NCBI GenBank assembly: GCA_024114885.1
Contig: CP099425.1
Coordinates: forward strand, 744,001 to 808,000
Direction of reading: 5' to 3'
Length of the DNA: 64,000 bases
Origin: Septoria linicola
Taxonomy: Eukaryota > Ascomycota > Dothideomycetes > Mycosphaerellales > Mycosphaerellaceae
The translations under genes and the position numbers were made by a program. The notes under the pieces were generated by a model. The model saw only the letters and a list, made by a program, of their open reading frames with translations, made no database searches and had not been told where the DNA came from. Positions 43,624 through 57,442 of the stretch are shown piece after piece. Every line of letters starts with the position of its first letter. Position 1 is the stretch's first letter.

Positions 43624-46600
43624 ACTAAAAATATCTTCTTAGATCCGATTATTATTCGCTAGACGCTACTCTTCTATTATATCCTTAGAGAGTTCCTTAG
43701 AAATAGTTTTTCTTTTCTTTAATACTAATACTTCTAAGTTACTATCTACGCTTATAAAGCTAGCTTTACTAAATATCTACTTTTTAATATCTATAGCTAT
43801 AGCGTAAGTAGTATCGAATTAAGCTTTAGCTATAGTCTACTATTTAGCTATATAGATCTTAAACTTCTCCTTATTTATACTAAAGAGCTTCTTTATTTCT
43901 ATACTTACTACCTAATCTACTTATAGAACTCGGCCTACTAAGATATTAGAAATCGAGCCTAGGCTAGTTAATAGTACCTCTATAGCGAAAGGTTTTATTA
44001 CTCGTATAGAGTATATAGTACTAGAAGCTATAAAGAGTATCTACTCGTAATAGAGATATACGCTATAGATTATAGAAATATTAACGTAATTACTATTAAG
44101 TAGCTTATCTAACGTACGACTATTAGGATAGGCTAGAAATACTATTAGAATTATATAATACTCTTCGCCTATATAAGTATACTACTAAGGAATATAGAGA
44201 TACGAAATAACTAGCGAGCTTATATTAGTATAAGGATTCTTCTAACTAAGCTTAAGATTAGCTTTTATATCGTTAGTAATTACTAGAGCTATAGTCTTAA
44301 TAAAGCCTATACTATAGCTTTACTTATTAGAGATAATACGCCTCGCTAGCTACTTTACCTTCTTAGAGTTAAAGAGCTCGTTACTAGCTACGTTAGAGGT
44401 TAGTAAAAGTCGTCCTCTATTACTAGTATCGTCTAGAGAGATTATAAACTAAACCTAATTAAGATCCTTCTTCTTAAGTAGTATATTCTTATTTAAAGTA
44501 ATATACTAGAAGCTATTAGAGTAGTTAGAACTAGCCTTATTATCGAAGATATAAAAGGTAGTAGATAGGTAGACTACGTATTTAATAGTCGTATATAGAG
44601 TAGTAACTAGCTAGTATAGCTATAGTAAAGGATACTAGTAAAGAAGCTATTAGGATAGCGAGTACTATATACTATAAGACTAACTATACTAACTAATAGC
44701 TATATTATACTATCGATATAGTACGAACTCTTACTATATAGCTTTAAGTAAAAAGTCTAGAATCTAAAATAGGCCTCTAGTAGAAGAAGAATAAAAGAGG
44801 AAGCTATAGTTAGTCTAGGTACTCTTATTACTATTATAGTCTAAGAGCTCCTAAGCTCTCTAATAAATATTAGAAGTAACTTTCAAGTTTACTTTAGTTA
44901 CTATAAACTAGAAGGGTCTAAGATAGCTTCTACCTACTTTATATATTAGAGCGTTAATATCGTCTTCTAGTTCCTAAGTATTAGTACTTTTCTTACTATA
45001 ACGAGTATATCCTATAGGCTTAAGAAAGAAAGTATTCGCTTCTAGCTTAAATTACGTCTAGTTTTAAGTATTCTAGACGATAAGGGCTTAGAGATTAGCT
45101 ATACTACCTATCTAAATAATATACTAGTAGAGAGTATATATTACTTTAGCTGTCTTTAGAAGCTTTAAACCTATAGTATTACCTATCTTAGCTATATATT
45201 CTTTATAAAGAAACTAGCTAAAGTATAGAGGAAAGTCGATTAAAGCGTAGCTCTTAGCTACCTTCTTCTTCTTCTAGATATTATCGACCTCTTTAAGAAT
45301 ATCGTTAACGATTATATAGTAGTAGACCTCGAAGGTAATACTATTCTTTATATAAGCCTAGTAATATAGATTAGGCTCTAAATCGTTTTCTAGCTTAATT
45401 CTATTATTATCCTTCTTAATAATTAGCGATAGGCGCTACGGACCTAGTAGTAGCTCTATTATAGGTAAAACTTAATCTTATATAGAATCGCTATTACCTA
45501 AAGTACTTAGTATAGAAGAAGTTTCGATCGAGTTAATAATAGTTTCTCTAGCGCGAATTCTAGTAAGCTTTCTACTCTTATAAAGGATAAGCGTAAGCTT
45601 CTTTATAGAGCTTAGCGTTAACTTCTCTAACTAAGCTTTTAGCCTCTATATAATACTAGACGATATAGAATCTCTAAGACAAGGTTCTAAGGTTATAAGT
45701 AAACTATCTTCTTCTTCTTAACTAGAGTTTAGAGTAGGACTAGAAGAGGATAGGCTCTTAGATATAGAGGAAGAGAGTTATCTATTAGATCTTAGATTTC
45801 TAGAAAGAGATAATAGTCTATAAGATATTAAGAGCTATCTCTCTACTACTAGGAATATATAAGTCGATTCTTTAAAAGTCTCTCTTTTACGCTCTCTCTT
45901 AGTAAGCTTAATCGTAAATCTATACTAATTAAGTTTATAGTCTACTTCTAGGCACGCTTCTCTTATCTTATAGCTAAATACGTCGACTTATAAGAGCTCT
46001 ACCTTAAACTTATTCTAGTAGTATCTTCTATCTAAGTTTATATTAATAAAGCCTAAGCCTTACGAGCTAGGAGTCTTCTTACTTCTTTATAGCTAAAAAT
46101 ACTAGCTATAAGAGAATATATTCGCTATCTACTAATAGAAACGATCTTACTTTTACTATATTAAGAAAACCTAGTCTTTAGGCTCGCTTTCTTTAAAGAC
46201 GCCTTTATACTTATTTAACTATTAATAAAGGTTCCTAAGTATCTCTTTATTATATAAGACTTAGTTAAGGAAAGAGAAGTTCTACTCGTACCTAAACTCT
46301 ATATATAGCTACTACTAAATTAAGTTTCTTTCTTTTACTAAGTCTTAGCCTTCTTAGCGTATTTTCTTTATATTATTACGTTTTACGCTCTATACGTTAA
46401 GATACTTTAGTAAAATCTTAGCTAAGAAGCGTTTAAAGAAGTTAAATATACTAATCTTTATTCTATCGTTTACTTCCTCGACTTACTTAAGTACTAAGTC
46501 GATACTCTTCTCTTATTCTTATAGTATCTCTAGCGATAGAATAGCTTTAGTAGCGTTATTAAGGTTCGTTATACTAGTAAGAGGTCTACTTAAAAGCTAG

Positions 46601-46800
46601 AAGCTAGTAATAGAGCCTTCGCGATTAATATAAGTAAGCGCTATATCTTATATAGAACTTAAAGAAGCTATCTTTTATCTTTTCTTTAAAGAATCTTATC
46701 TAGATAGTTCTTATATCGAGCTTCGAATAAGCAAGGTAGAAAGTAAAAGCGCTAGTCTTAATAAGCGTTTAAGCGTTAAAGAATACTAGAAAGGAGAAGT
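43601..46800 (-). pseudogene. Long third reading frame of element B, downstream of integrase
   Basis: On the minus strand a single frame can be followed from about 46.7 kb to the palindrome at 43.6 kb, roughly 1,000 codons. Interruptions are almost only TAA/TAG where Gln or Trp is plausible, as RIP predicts. Recognisable texture includes Lys/Glu/Asp/Asn-rich stretches such as KKRKTISKELSKDIIEE and a Ser-rich acidic patch (SSSSPTLNSS). I do not recognise a family. Its place after integrase is where envelope-like or accessory genes sit in other LTR elements, but no membrane segments are evident. The other strand is also partly readable, so orientation is likely rather than proven. Confidence 0.5.
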
Positions 46801-47175
46801 CTTATTCTTTATATATAATAGAGAAAGAGAATGTTTTTAAATAGCTATATTAGTAGCTTAGAGCGATATAAAGCGTATAACTAGTAACGAGTAACTTAAA
46901 TAGTAAAAAGAGTCGAGTACGTAACTAGTTAAAGAGTTTTCTATTATATTAGTTACTACTTACGTATATAAATAGCTATATAGCGTTACTAGATAGTAAC
47001 GAAAGATAAAAGCTAAACTTAATAGAAGTAAGGCTCTATAGTAACTAATTAATAGTTAATAAGAAAGAAGATATTATTTAGAGTATAAAAGTAGCCTAAT
47101 TATATATCTTATTATAGTAGCGTAACTACTATTAGGATTAGAGGTCTATACGTAGAGCTTAGTTATATAAGTTTT

Positions 47176-47198
47176 AGTTATTATTTAAAAAGATAACT
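47176..47198. repeat. Palindrome-like 23-bp motif, copy 3
   Basis: AGTTATT-N9-GATAACT; it lies between the third reading frame (going left) and the possible antisense frame (going right). Confidence 0.75.
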
Positions 47199-47209
47199 AA
47201 AAGTTTACT

Positions 47210-48220
47210 TTACCTTAACGCTTCTATAGCTGTTATATACTACTAACGCTACTACTAACTATCGTAGTATATACCTTACTATTACTAATAAGGACTAAGA
47301 CTTAGATATCGCTATTATTACTTCTACTAACTTAAAAGAGCCTTATTTTTTATATACCTAGTCGACTTACTAGATCGCGCTTTCTATATCGTAAGAGACT
47401 ACTAGCGCTATAATTAATAGCTAGAAAGGAGCTATTAGAGCTATTATTACTAAAGATTTAAGCTTCTCTATTTTTATATAAGCTAAAAACCTTAAAATTT
47501 AAGAATTCTCTACTAGAAACTAATATTTTTAGCGATTTCTTTAGTTAGGCGAAAATTAGTAGTAGAAAGATCTTTAGAATAGAAAACTCTTATCTCTCTT
47601 TTTCGATTAGTAATAGAAAAAGGCTCTAGAAAAGTAGATTATAGTATTAACCTTAGAAATCGCTAGTAGAAAAAAGCTTTAAGAGTATAGGTCTAGCTTA
47701 GATTTTAAGACCTAGTAGTAGAAAGTAGCTTAGAATAGCTAACTTTTATAGTAATAGTAGGCTTAAGACTTAGAAAAAGAAGTAGAATAGTAGGTTAGCT
47801 AGTAGATATAAAATCTATACTTAAAAGTTAAGCTTAAGAGAGTAACTAGCTATATAGATACTTATCTTAGCTATAGAAAATAGTATTAGAATAGTTAGGA
47901 TTAGCTAGATCTCTACTAATCTAGTAAAAAAGAAGCTTAGGAAGCTTAGATTAGAGCTTAGTAGTAGCTCTAGGAATAAAAGAAATACTTAGAATAGCTA
48001 AGATTTAGCTAGATTTCTACTAGTCTAATAAATTATAAGCTTAGAAAGCTCTAATTAGAGCTTAATAGTAGTTTTAAGACTAAAAGAAGCGCTTAGAAAG
48101 ATTAGATTAGAGCTCGATAGTAGCTCTAGGAATAAAAGAAGTACTTAGAATAGTATAGACTTAGAAAGATTAGCTCTTTTATAGTAGAAGCTAGGCTTTA
48201 GTAGCTAGATCTTAGCTTAT
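47210..48220 (+). pseudogene. Possible antisense Gln-rich coiled-coil frame in element B
   Basis: One plus-strand frame reads as a hydrophilic Gln/Lys/Glu-rich protein when RIP stops are taken as Gln, for example ILTLE-type heptads and the repeated core QLQEQKKxSEQ. The opposite frame would be Leu/Phe-rich and less protein-like. It contains the imperfect 155-bp direct repeat listed next. It is antisense to gag-pol. Because RIP creates stops everywhere, coding status is uncertain. Confidence 0.35.
47946..48155. repeat. Imperfect direct repeat in the Gln-rich zone
   Basis: A block of about 54 bp (47946-48000) recurs at 48101-48155, offset 155 bp, with few differences. Weaker copies of the TAGTAGTAG-centred core occur upstream from about 47545. 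Confidence 0.65.
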
Positions 48221-48349
48221 ATCTCTAATTAAATATCGCTTATCGAATTTCTACTTCTTTAGCTCTACTAGGCTAGCTTTAGCCTTTAGCTTACTAAGTC
48301 TTCTATTTCTTCTTTAAGCTCTATTAGTAGCTAGTATATATAACTCTCT

Positions 48350-50940
48350 CTTTCTTATTAAGTTATTACTAATAGCTTACTAACGAAGATCTATAGATAT
48401 TTATACCTAGGTAGAAGTCCTAGTTCTATAACTTTCTCTATCGATAGTAGTACTTCTTCTAGTTTAATCTAATCTAGAACTAGCTTTAGGTTTTCTTATA
48501 GAAAGATATATTTCTTAAAGTCTATTCTCTTATAGATATACTTATATTTTAAGCTATCTAGTTTCTTAAGCTTATACGATATATCTTTCTATAATACTTT
48601 AGATACTCTAAAAGAGCCTTTCTATTTAAACGTAAGCTTATAGGAGAAGCTAGTTTTTAACTTAGAGTAGTATACTAATACGAGATCTCCTTCCTTTAGT
48701 ATAATAAGATCTATATAGCGATATTTATTAAAGTACGCCTTATTCTATTCTTAGAGACGCTATTAATATAGTTATCCTTCTTCTATAGTTGTTTCTATAG
48801 CTTCTAGAGCTTAAGCTCGAATTATAAGAAGCTCTACTCTAGTCTTAACCTTACTCTAATCTATAATCTAGAAGATATAGTATTCTAGCTCGATTAGTAG
48901 TACTATATTACGTCTAATTATTATCTCTAATAGTATTAGGCTAGTAGTTAAGACTATTATCGTTCTCTCTATCTATAGAACTACTAGAATATAGTCCTAA
49001 ATCGTATAAAGGCTACTATTAGAGAGCTTTAAGTAAGCGTCTAATATCGTCTTATAGCTAACTTTAATAATAGTATTAGACTAAAAATAGTATAGCGAAA
49101 TATTAATACGTTTTATACTATATAATAGTAGTAGCTTCTCTACGTTACTAAGGTTAGTCTTATAGTTATCGAGGATAACTTCTATAGTAGTACTTTACTA
49201 GTAAAAGATCTCTTCTTATATAAACCTTACTATCTATACTAAGAAGATACTCTTTACTAGATACTAGAATATATATACTTCTAGCTATCGTAATAGAGAT
49301 TCGTATATAACTATTAACGAATAGTTCTTTAAGATATATAAGCTGTCGATATACTACCTCTAGCTAACTATAACTTAGAGTAGGATCTATAGCTCTCTAG
49401 GTACCTATCTCTTATACTAAAGACTATAAATAGTATATTACTAAATAGCGAGCAAGATTTAAGCCTAAACCCTATCCTACTACTATCGTTTCTAGATAAG
49501 ATTATATATCTATTTAGCGCTATAGTAACTATTTTTATAATAGTATATTTTAATAATATAAGCTTATATTTTAGGTTTATTAATAACTTACTATAAAGGC
49601 CTAGCTACTCGTTCTTAGCGCTAGAGCTAGTTATTCTTAATATAAAATAGCTAATACTTCTTCCTTAACTACTTATACTCGTTATTAGAAACTCTCTTAG
49701 GTCTTTATATCTATATAAGTATAAAAGCGATATTTATTAACTTCTAAGAGTAGATCTTATTAATTATAGGTAGCTTACTCTAAATTACCTATATAGAGAA
49801 AACGTTAATATAAAAGATATTAAAGAATTACTTATTAATTATTAGATCTACGTCTTCTTCCTATTCTATAGCCTCTATATCTTTAGATATAATAAGCTTT
49901 CTCGATAGCGAATCTAGAGCTATATACTTCTTACTAGGAATATATATAACGTTAAAGTCGAAGAGGTAGATCTATACTAGCTAGTACGTTATTACTATAT
50001 TTAGTAAATTAGAAGTAGCTTTATTAAGCTAGTAAACGAGAGTATTTATATTAATCTCTAATTAGAAGTATACTCTAAATAGCTATAGTTTTAGCCTCTT
50101 TAATACCTTTAGTATACTAAGATATTTACGCTTTCTAGTATTATATTTAACTTCTACTAGGTTAAATAGGCTAGACTTATACTAAACTAGATAGTAGAGA
50201 AGTAGCTTATCTTAATTATATTAGGAAAGTATATATCTCTAACCTTTACTACTCGAATCTATACCTATAATAATAAGTCCTACCTCTTCTCTATAGTTAA
50301 GAGTAACTAGAGCTAAGGCTAAAACTAGTACCTTTAAGACGATATCCTTAGCTAGTTAGTATTTAGTAGTCTATTAAAATTTAGTATCTTTCTATAAGAG
50401 TTTAAATAGTAGAGTAAGGATAATCGTAAAACCTTTAATCTAGACGTAGTAGTACGTAACTATACTAAGAAAGATTCGAACCTTCTTCTAATTCTCTAGC
50501 GTCGGCTACTTCTTAATCTTTACTACTCTTATAAAGTCTAGATAGCGACTATCGATACTAGTAAGGTAACTAACGATTACTAACTATTTATAATAAAGCT
50601 ATAACTTATTAAAAGCTATAATTATATTAGCTCGTTCTATATTATAGAGGACGTCGTCTATAGCTATAATATATTTAATAACGTAATAGTAGAGGCTAGG
50701 TTTAACCTCTTTATTATCGTACTTCGTCTTAGGCTCTTTAATACTAATATTATTAAGGAATAGCTATATCTTATACGAGATATACTCTATAAGTACTTAA
50801 TTAATAATACGAACGAACTAGGTAATAGAATTCGTAGCTCCTTATAGTAATATAGTCTACTATAATAGGCCTAGTAGTAAATTAAAGCCTATAAGGTCTC
50901 TATATAATTTATTAAGTAGGATTTAGTTATATCTAGAGAA
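48350..50940 (-). pseudogene. Element B pol, 3' part: reverse transcriptase end, RNase H, integrase
   Basis: The minus strand continues the RT cut by element C: FSRYN.ILLNK, then the GAT(N/S)S..FVRIIN block, FLNNISIKEPKTKYDN and YIIAIDDVLYNIERAN, the pattern of the fungal gypsy branch with a DDIGVKGPKT-type active site. Integrase follows (KLSNSSLYTI, VVL.IERTIVLTTSL near 49.0 kb), and its C-terminal module GDLVLVYYSKLKTSFSYKLTFK lies near 48.65 kb. Confidence 0.8.
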
Positions 50941-50945
50941 GATAT
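50941..50945. repeat. Left target-site duplication of element C (GATAT)
   Basis: GATAT directly before the left LTR is repeated at 57615-57619 directly after the right LTR. Confidence 0.92.
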
Positions 50946-51117
50946 TATAAAAGAAGTATATAGTAATATATAGAGCGCCCTCCTAATAAGACTATTAGGA
51001 TGTCGTAAGACTAATTCTTGCCTCCTTTTAGATATATACGCGTACTATAATTATACCGTACGCTAAGCCTACGAGCCTAAGGTAGGTCTTAGCCTTCGAC
51101 CTTACCTAGCTCTTATA
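50946..51117 (-). repeat. 3' LTR of element C
   Basis: 172 bp, matching 57443-57614 with 5 differences by my alignment, all transitions. It still has two TG dinucleotides (51000-51001 and near 51019) that are TA in the other LTR. Confidence 0.93.
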
Positions 51118-51140
51118 ACTATCTCCTCTCTCTAAGGGAG
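51118..51140 (-). other. Polypurine tract of element C
   Basis: The minus strand reads AGAGAGAGGAGATAG directly upstream of the 3' LTR. Confidence 0.6.
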
Positions 51141-52450
51141 CTACCCTTAGTAATAACCCTTACTTTATAGGTTATATTCTAGGCTTTCTATTTAGTCTTT
51201 ATAATATACCTTATATATTCTACGCCTATCGCGTCTCTAACGCGTTATACCTACGAACCTTTAGCGTATTACGTAAATCCACGCTATAAAGTAAAGAGTT
51301 ACTATATATATTATATTTATATAGTAACATATTCCTTACTATAGTAACTACGATTTATAGCTCGAGCGTGTTCTTAAAAACTCTTCTAACTCTCTCTTAG
51401 ACTTTCTCTCTAAATATAATATTTTCTATATTCTACCTAAGGTAGTCGACTCGTACTATAACCGTACTATTAACGTAAGTATAATACTACCGAAACGTAC
51501 TAGAGTCGTAGTCCTAAACCGCCTACCTTATACTATCGACGATATTAGAGGCTATAGAGATATCGATATCTACCTCTACTATATTAAGTATACCTATAAC
51601 GGTATAGCTCTTCGAATACTCCTTAACTACGCTTTACCTACTAACGGACTACGTATAGACGACGAGCCTACGTACGACAGGGTAATAAAGCCTAGCTAGA
51701 AGGTTAAGTATTAGCGCTATAAGCGCTAACGCTACCCTTATAAGTATATTACTAATAGAAACCTTAAGTAGTAGGCGCGCTATATACTATACTACTATAG
51801 GTAGCTAGAGACCCTCCTAGAGAGCGTACGTAAAGAGTAGGTAAAGCGCTACCTAAAGAGCCTCTATACCTCTATTAAGATCTCTAAGAGGGTTTTTACT
51901 AGTAATAAAGGTAAAGCTATTAGCGGCTAGGATACGCTATATAAGACGAGCGCGCTCGCTCTACTAGCGACTAGTACGATGTCCGTTACTAGTCTAGTAG
52001 AGACCTAGCGCTAGTCTAACTTTATAGTAGCTATATTTAAGCTATAGTACGAGGTATACTTACTTTTCCTATACGATCTACGTACGATACTAATACTCTT
52101 CGTAGACTAACTATATAGTAGGCGCCTCTAGCGACGTCCTAGACGCTACTATAGAGGCGGCCTACTTTAAAGATAGTAACTAGAAGGAGGGTAACCTCTT
52201 AGAAGACGCTATATCTAACGAGGAGGTAGATAAGGTAGAGGAGGATAAGGATAAAGACGAGGACGCGGAGAGCGTTACTAGTAGCGGAAACGCTAGCGAC
52301 GACGCGCTCTCTATAGACGATAAATAAGCGTTTCGCTCGCTACCTATCTACGCCTCTTATACTCTACTCGCGCCTATATAGGCTATAGTTAGATTCTTAC
52401 TTCTTACTTACGAGCACTATACGACCTACTTAGTAGGCGTATATAAATAA
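51118..52450. other. Element C region between integrase and 3' LTR, coding status unclear
   Basis: Both strands can be read with about equal stop density. A plus-strand frame at about 51,540-52,080 gives a Gln/His/Arg-rich sequence; the minus-strand counterpart is Leu/Trp-rich. I cannot decide between an antisense gene, a C-terminal pol extension and non-coding DNA. Confidence 0.35.
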
Positions 52451-53299
52451 TATAGTTTACGCTTCGATATATCCTAAATACCTTAGTGATTTTCTTACTC
52501 TCTTAAATTTAAAGTTTGCTTCTATATATAGGTTTAGCGCTTAGTACTTAGTATCGCTATATTAGTGCCTTAGCGCTTTTATCTTACTACGCGCTCGCTT
52601 ACGCGCTACGCTTCGAATACGTCTAGTACTATATAGCTACTAATATATTCTTTAGGTTTCTACTAGTCGTACTCTTTAGGCTAGCTCTACTAGCGGATTA
52701 AGTACTAGCGTATACCCTTCCTTACTCGAGTTCTAAGGATCTTCTTAACTTCCTATTTACTCTAGTAGTCTACGAGTAATATACTCTCTACCTACGTCTC
52801 GCTACCCTTCTAAGGTTCTAGAAGTAATATATAGAATACGTTATAGATAAGAGCGTCTAGTAGTAGGGCTAAGTAGTACGCCTACTTCCCTACTACGTTA
52901 ATTACCTTAAAAGGCCTAGTAAACTTGTCTACTAACTTCTTTAAAAGAACCTTTAATTATAGGTTCTTTATCGATAGTAAGACTATATCGCTAATCTTAT
53001 ATTCCTTAGCCTAATATCTATTATTAAAGTACCTAGCCTACGCCTTACTTACTTCTCGCTAGTATTTACTTAGCGTCTTATAGTTCTTCTTTAATCTTTC
53101 TATAGCTTCCTTAGTAGCTAGTACCTCCCTTTTAGGAAGCGCGCTCTAAGCTTCTCGCTTACTCGTTACTAGCTCTAGATTAAAACTATATAGCGCTATA
53201 AATAGTAACACCTTTAGTATCGTATACGTACTATTATTATATACGAACTCGGCTTAGACTAACAGGTCTACCTAGTTATCTTGTTACTCTACGTAGTAG

Positions 53300-55450
53300 A
53301 CGCGTAGGTAAGTCTTAAGCGTCTAATTCGCTCTTTTAGTTTACTTGTCCGTTTATAGATAGAACGCTATACTTAGCTTACGCTTTATATACGCCTTATA
53401 GTAGAAGTTAGACTAAAACTAGCTCGTAAATATAGACCCTCTATCGCTAATAATACCTATAGGCATACTATAATACCTAATTACTTCTAATATTAATACT
53501 CTTATAAAGTTACTACTAGTATACCTCTTTATAGTTAGGACAAAGATAACTATCTTTGTATATCGGTCGATAATAACTAGAATCGTATTATATACGTATA
53601 CTCCTCGCTTACTTAGTAGAAGGTCTATAATAAAATCCTAAGTTAATTCTTAGAACGGATAGTCTAGTATAGGCGGCGTAGTTAGCTCGCTATATAGTCG
53701 ATAGCGACGCGCCTTTACCTTCTAGTAACTCCTATAGGATTCTATATATTATACGATATTCTTAGTTATCTCTAGCTACTAGTACTTCCTTCGTACTAGC
53801 GAGATAGTCTTATCCTTACTAAAATAGCCTATAAGGGTATTATTATAGTATATATAAATTACCTACGTCTATAAGGCGTAGTCCTTAGGTACGTATAGCG
53901 AATCGTCTACCTAGAGGTTTCTCTCTCTTATAATATATTACTCGAACCGACTACTATTACTTATCGCTTACGAGTATACTACGCTTATACCTAGCTTAGC
54001 TTATACTAGCGTATAAGTATATCTAAGGATCAAGTCTAAGATATTTATATATAGCTCTTCGCTTTTAGTAATTATACCTACTACTCGTATAGGCGTTAAA
54101 AATTACTACTACGAGTTAGAGTTAGTACTTCTCTCTATCGAAGAGTACTATTCTTTATAAGTTATATAGATACGAGCTATAAGCGGCCTACCTACGTCTC
54201 TCGTACTCTAGTTATCCTATAGCTATAACTTAGTCTATAGGATAGGTAGAAGGTTAGTTACCTCTACTACCTCCTTAGTATAATCGCTACGCCTCGATAG
54301 CGCGTTAGCTAGGTTTCGCTTACTTACCTAGTACGTTATAACGAAGTCGAATAGGGCTAGGAATATAGCCTAATAGGCTTACCTACTAGTTAACTTCTTT
54401 ATACCTATAAACCTATAAAGGTTAGTATAGTCGACTAGTACGTCGATCGTATATAGAGCGCCTTCGAGGTACGGCCTCTACGCTTTAAAAGCCTTAACTA
54501 CTATAAGAAGCTCCTTATCGTATACCTTATAATTATACTCTATAGTAATTATCTTCCTAGACGTAAATATAATAGAGTACTATTTAGACCTAAAGAGTTA
54601 GCTAAGGATTATAGTAATTACGAAATTAGAGGCGTCGCTTTCGATCTATAATCTAAGTATAGGATTAAAGTATCTTAGTAGTAGTACTATAGAAAAACGC
54701 TTTTTTAATTTAGTAAACGCCTACTCCTCTCGTATAGTCTACTTAAGTAGGCCTAGCTTCTTACCTACTACGGCGCTCTTAGATAACGCTATAAGTAGAG
54801 ATACTACTCTAGAGTATTTAAAAATAAAACGCTAGTAGAAGTTAGTAAAACTAAGGAAGGATTAAACCTCTACGAGCGTTATAGGCGTTAGCTACGCTAC
54901 GATTACGTCTATCCTATATAGATCTATCGTAACCTCTCTAGTAGTTACTATAAAGCCTAGGAAATCGACTTCCTTCTACTAGAATTTATACTTCGCTCTT
55001 TAAGTATAGAGTCCGAACTTCTAGAGACGCGTAAGTACGTCGTATACGTCGCGTACGTAGTCTATACGGCTCTTACTATAGATAAGAATATTATTAAGGT
55101 ATACTATATAGTACGTATCGACTAAACCTACTAGGGTATAGTTAATATACGCCTAGAACGTAGCTAGGGCGTTAGTTAGGCTAAATAGTATTACCTTATA
55201 CTAGAAGTAGCTATAGCGCGTATAGAACGTAGTCTTCTAGTAGTCGCTAGGCTTAATACGAATCCGATAGTATATATCTATAAGGTCTAGAGTCGTAAAC
55301 TATATAGCTCCTATAAGCCTATCTAGCGTTTCGCTAATTAAGAAGAGTAGGTACCTATTCTTAATAGTAATTTCGTTTAACCCTTAGTAGTCGATATATA
55401 GCCTTAGCTTACTATTCTTCTTTAGTATAAACAGGATAGGCGTACCTATC
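53300..55450 (-). pseudogene. Element C pol: RT, RNase H and integrase remnants
   Basis: These blocks are the reverse-complement counterparts of those in element A. RT starts near 55,450 with the LRLYIDY block and reaches the FLGF block near 54,950. RNase H is near 54.4-54.7 kb. Integrase with the zinc-binding and DDE-region blocks (VIDRYTK-like) extends to about 53.5 kb. Frames are broken by RIP stops. Confidence 0.85.
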
Positions 55451-56149
55451 TTACTAACGCTACGCTCGATCTAATTATACTTAAGGCCTATAGTAAGATA
55501 CTTCTTTAATTCCTCTAGCTCCTTGCCCGACTAGTAATATAGTAGCCTAAAAGGTAGAACGGTACCTAGACGTAGCTTAATCGTATACTTTACGCTATCT
55601 ACTAGCTTACTCCTTATCTCTTCTATCGAGTTTAGGATATTAGAGAACTATTAGAACTTAAAAAGAAGAGAGTTAACCTCTTTACCTATCTTACTTATTA
55701 CTAATATATATATAGTTAGTATATACTTCAAGTCTTTAAAAAACTTATAAGCTTCCCTAACCTTAACGTTTTTAAAAGTATCGCTATAGGTCTACTTATC
55801 TAAGCCGCTATCGACTCGTATACGATAAGTACGCCTCTATAGCCGACTTAAGATTTTATTAGAAGTTAGTATATCGTAGGTATAAAAGATTACGCCTACT
55901 ATACGCTCTACTCCTATAGAGTCTATAAGCCGTACGCGTATATAGTATACGCTATAATAATACTCTAATTCCCTAGTAAATAAGATAGCTAGGGGTAAGG
56001 TAGTATTAGTCTAAGCTATAATACTATATTATAAGATAAAGGATCTTAATACTACGTTAATATTAGTAGTATCGTTAAGGAGGAATTATACTAGCTTAAG
56101 CCTATCCTACGCCTCGACTACGCCTTCTAGGTAAGTCGTATTTACGACT

Positions 56150-57350
56150 TATATAGAAAGGTATATATCGCTACTAAGTTCGGTGTCTAGAGATCGTAGT
56201 TCTTCTCTAATACCTTCTCTTTTTTTAGCGTCTCTATAGTAACCTTACGTACTAATAGCTTCTTACTATTATCTTAGGCGCTTTAGTTAGGGTAGATAGA
56301 ATTAGTACTAATATACTTCTTCTACTTATAGCTATAGTATTCTAAATACTTATAGCCTATAATAGAGCGAGTAGAACCTTTATCGCTAGAGCGACGCGTA
56401 CTATTCCCTCCTAGACTATTATTATATCTACGCGTAAGAGCGTCGCTCTCTATACGCTTACGCTTCGAGTACGTATCGCGCTCGTAGTCTCTATTACTCT
56501 AGCTTCTACCCTAGTTATACTATATAGAAATTACTCTATTAGCTTACTCTAGGCGCCTTACTAACGTAACTAAATTAGCGCGCTTATTAGGTATAGTATA
56601 ATTCTTAATAATCTTTTATCGAAGCGCTAGCTTTAACTTTACAAGAAGCTAGCGTACTAGCTACGCTTCGCTATAGTCGCCTAGTTAAGACTCTAAGTAG
56701 CCTAGTTCTATAGCGAACTAGCGTACTCCTTAGCCTTTACCCTATTAGGCCTTCTTATACTCGACTATTATAAGGATCGTATAATTCGCTTAATCCTCGA
56801 TAACGTTATAGATAAAGCACTTAAACTTAGTCTAAGTATAGTCTAGAGACATTACCTTAGAGTGTTTATTATACTAGGTCTCTTACGCCTCGCCTATAAG
56901 CTATATAATACTATATAGGACTTTTAAATCCTCTATAATAAACTCTTATAGACTATTAAAGAAGATTACTTTAAGGCTACGAATAAACTCTCTTACCTCT
57001 TAGATCGTCTCGCTCTAGAAGATATAAGGTTCTCTAACTTTAGGACCTTTATATCGCGTATACGATACGCTATTATGAAATATACTACTTATAGTACTAG
57101 TACTAGCGTCGTCTTTAAGATCGCTAATATCGAAGATATTAGAGAAAGCTAAGAATAGAAATTCTAACTCTATAAGGAGCCGATTATTCTCTCGTCGTAG
57201 AGCGCGTATCTCTAAGTAACGACGTAGTTCCTAGTTCTTAGCTTTAAGCTATATACGCTCTACGTACGCGCCGTCTTCGGTTACGCTAGTAGACTTCTAC
57301 TCCTAAACCTTATTAGCTACTATAGGATTACCTTAATCGTCTATTTCGCC
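56150..57350 (-). pseudogene. Element C gag remnant
   Basis: Collinear with element A gag, including the decayed zinc knuckle near 56,285-56,340. A rare surviving ATG in the block lies at 57,064. Confidence 0.65.
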
Positions 57351-57442
57351 TATTACGAGCCCTAGCGGCGCTATACCTACGTTACGTTAGAGAGCTATAG
57401 GCCTCTATAGATTACTACTCTTAGAAAGAAAAGAATTAGAAT

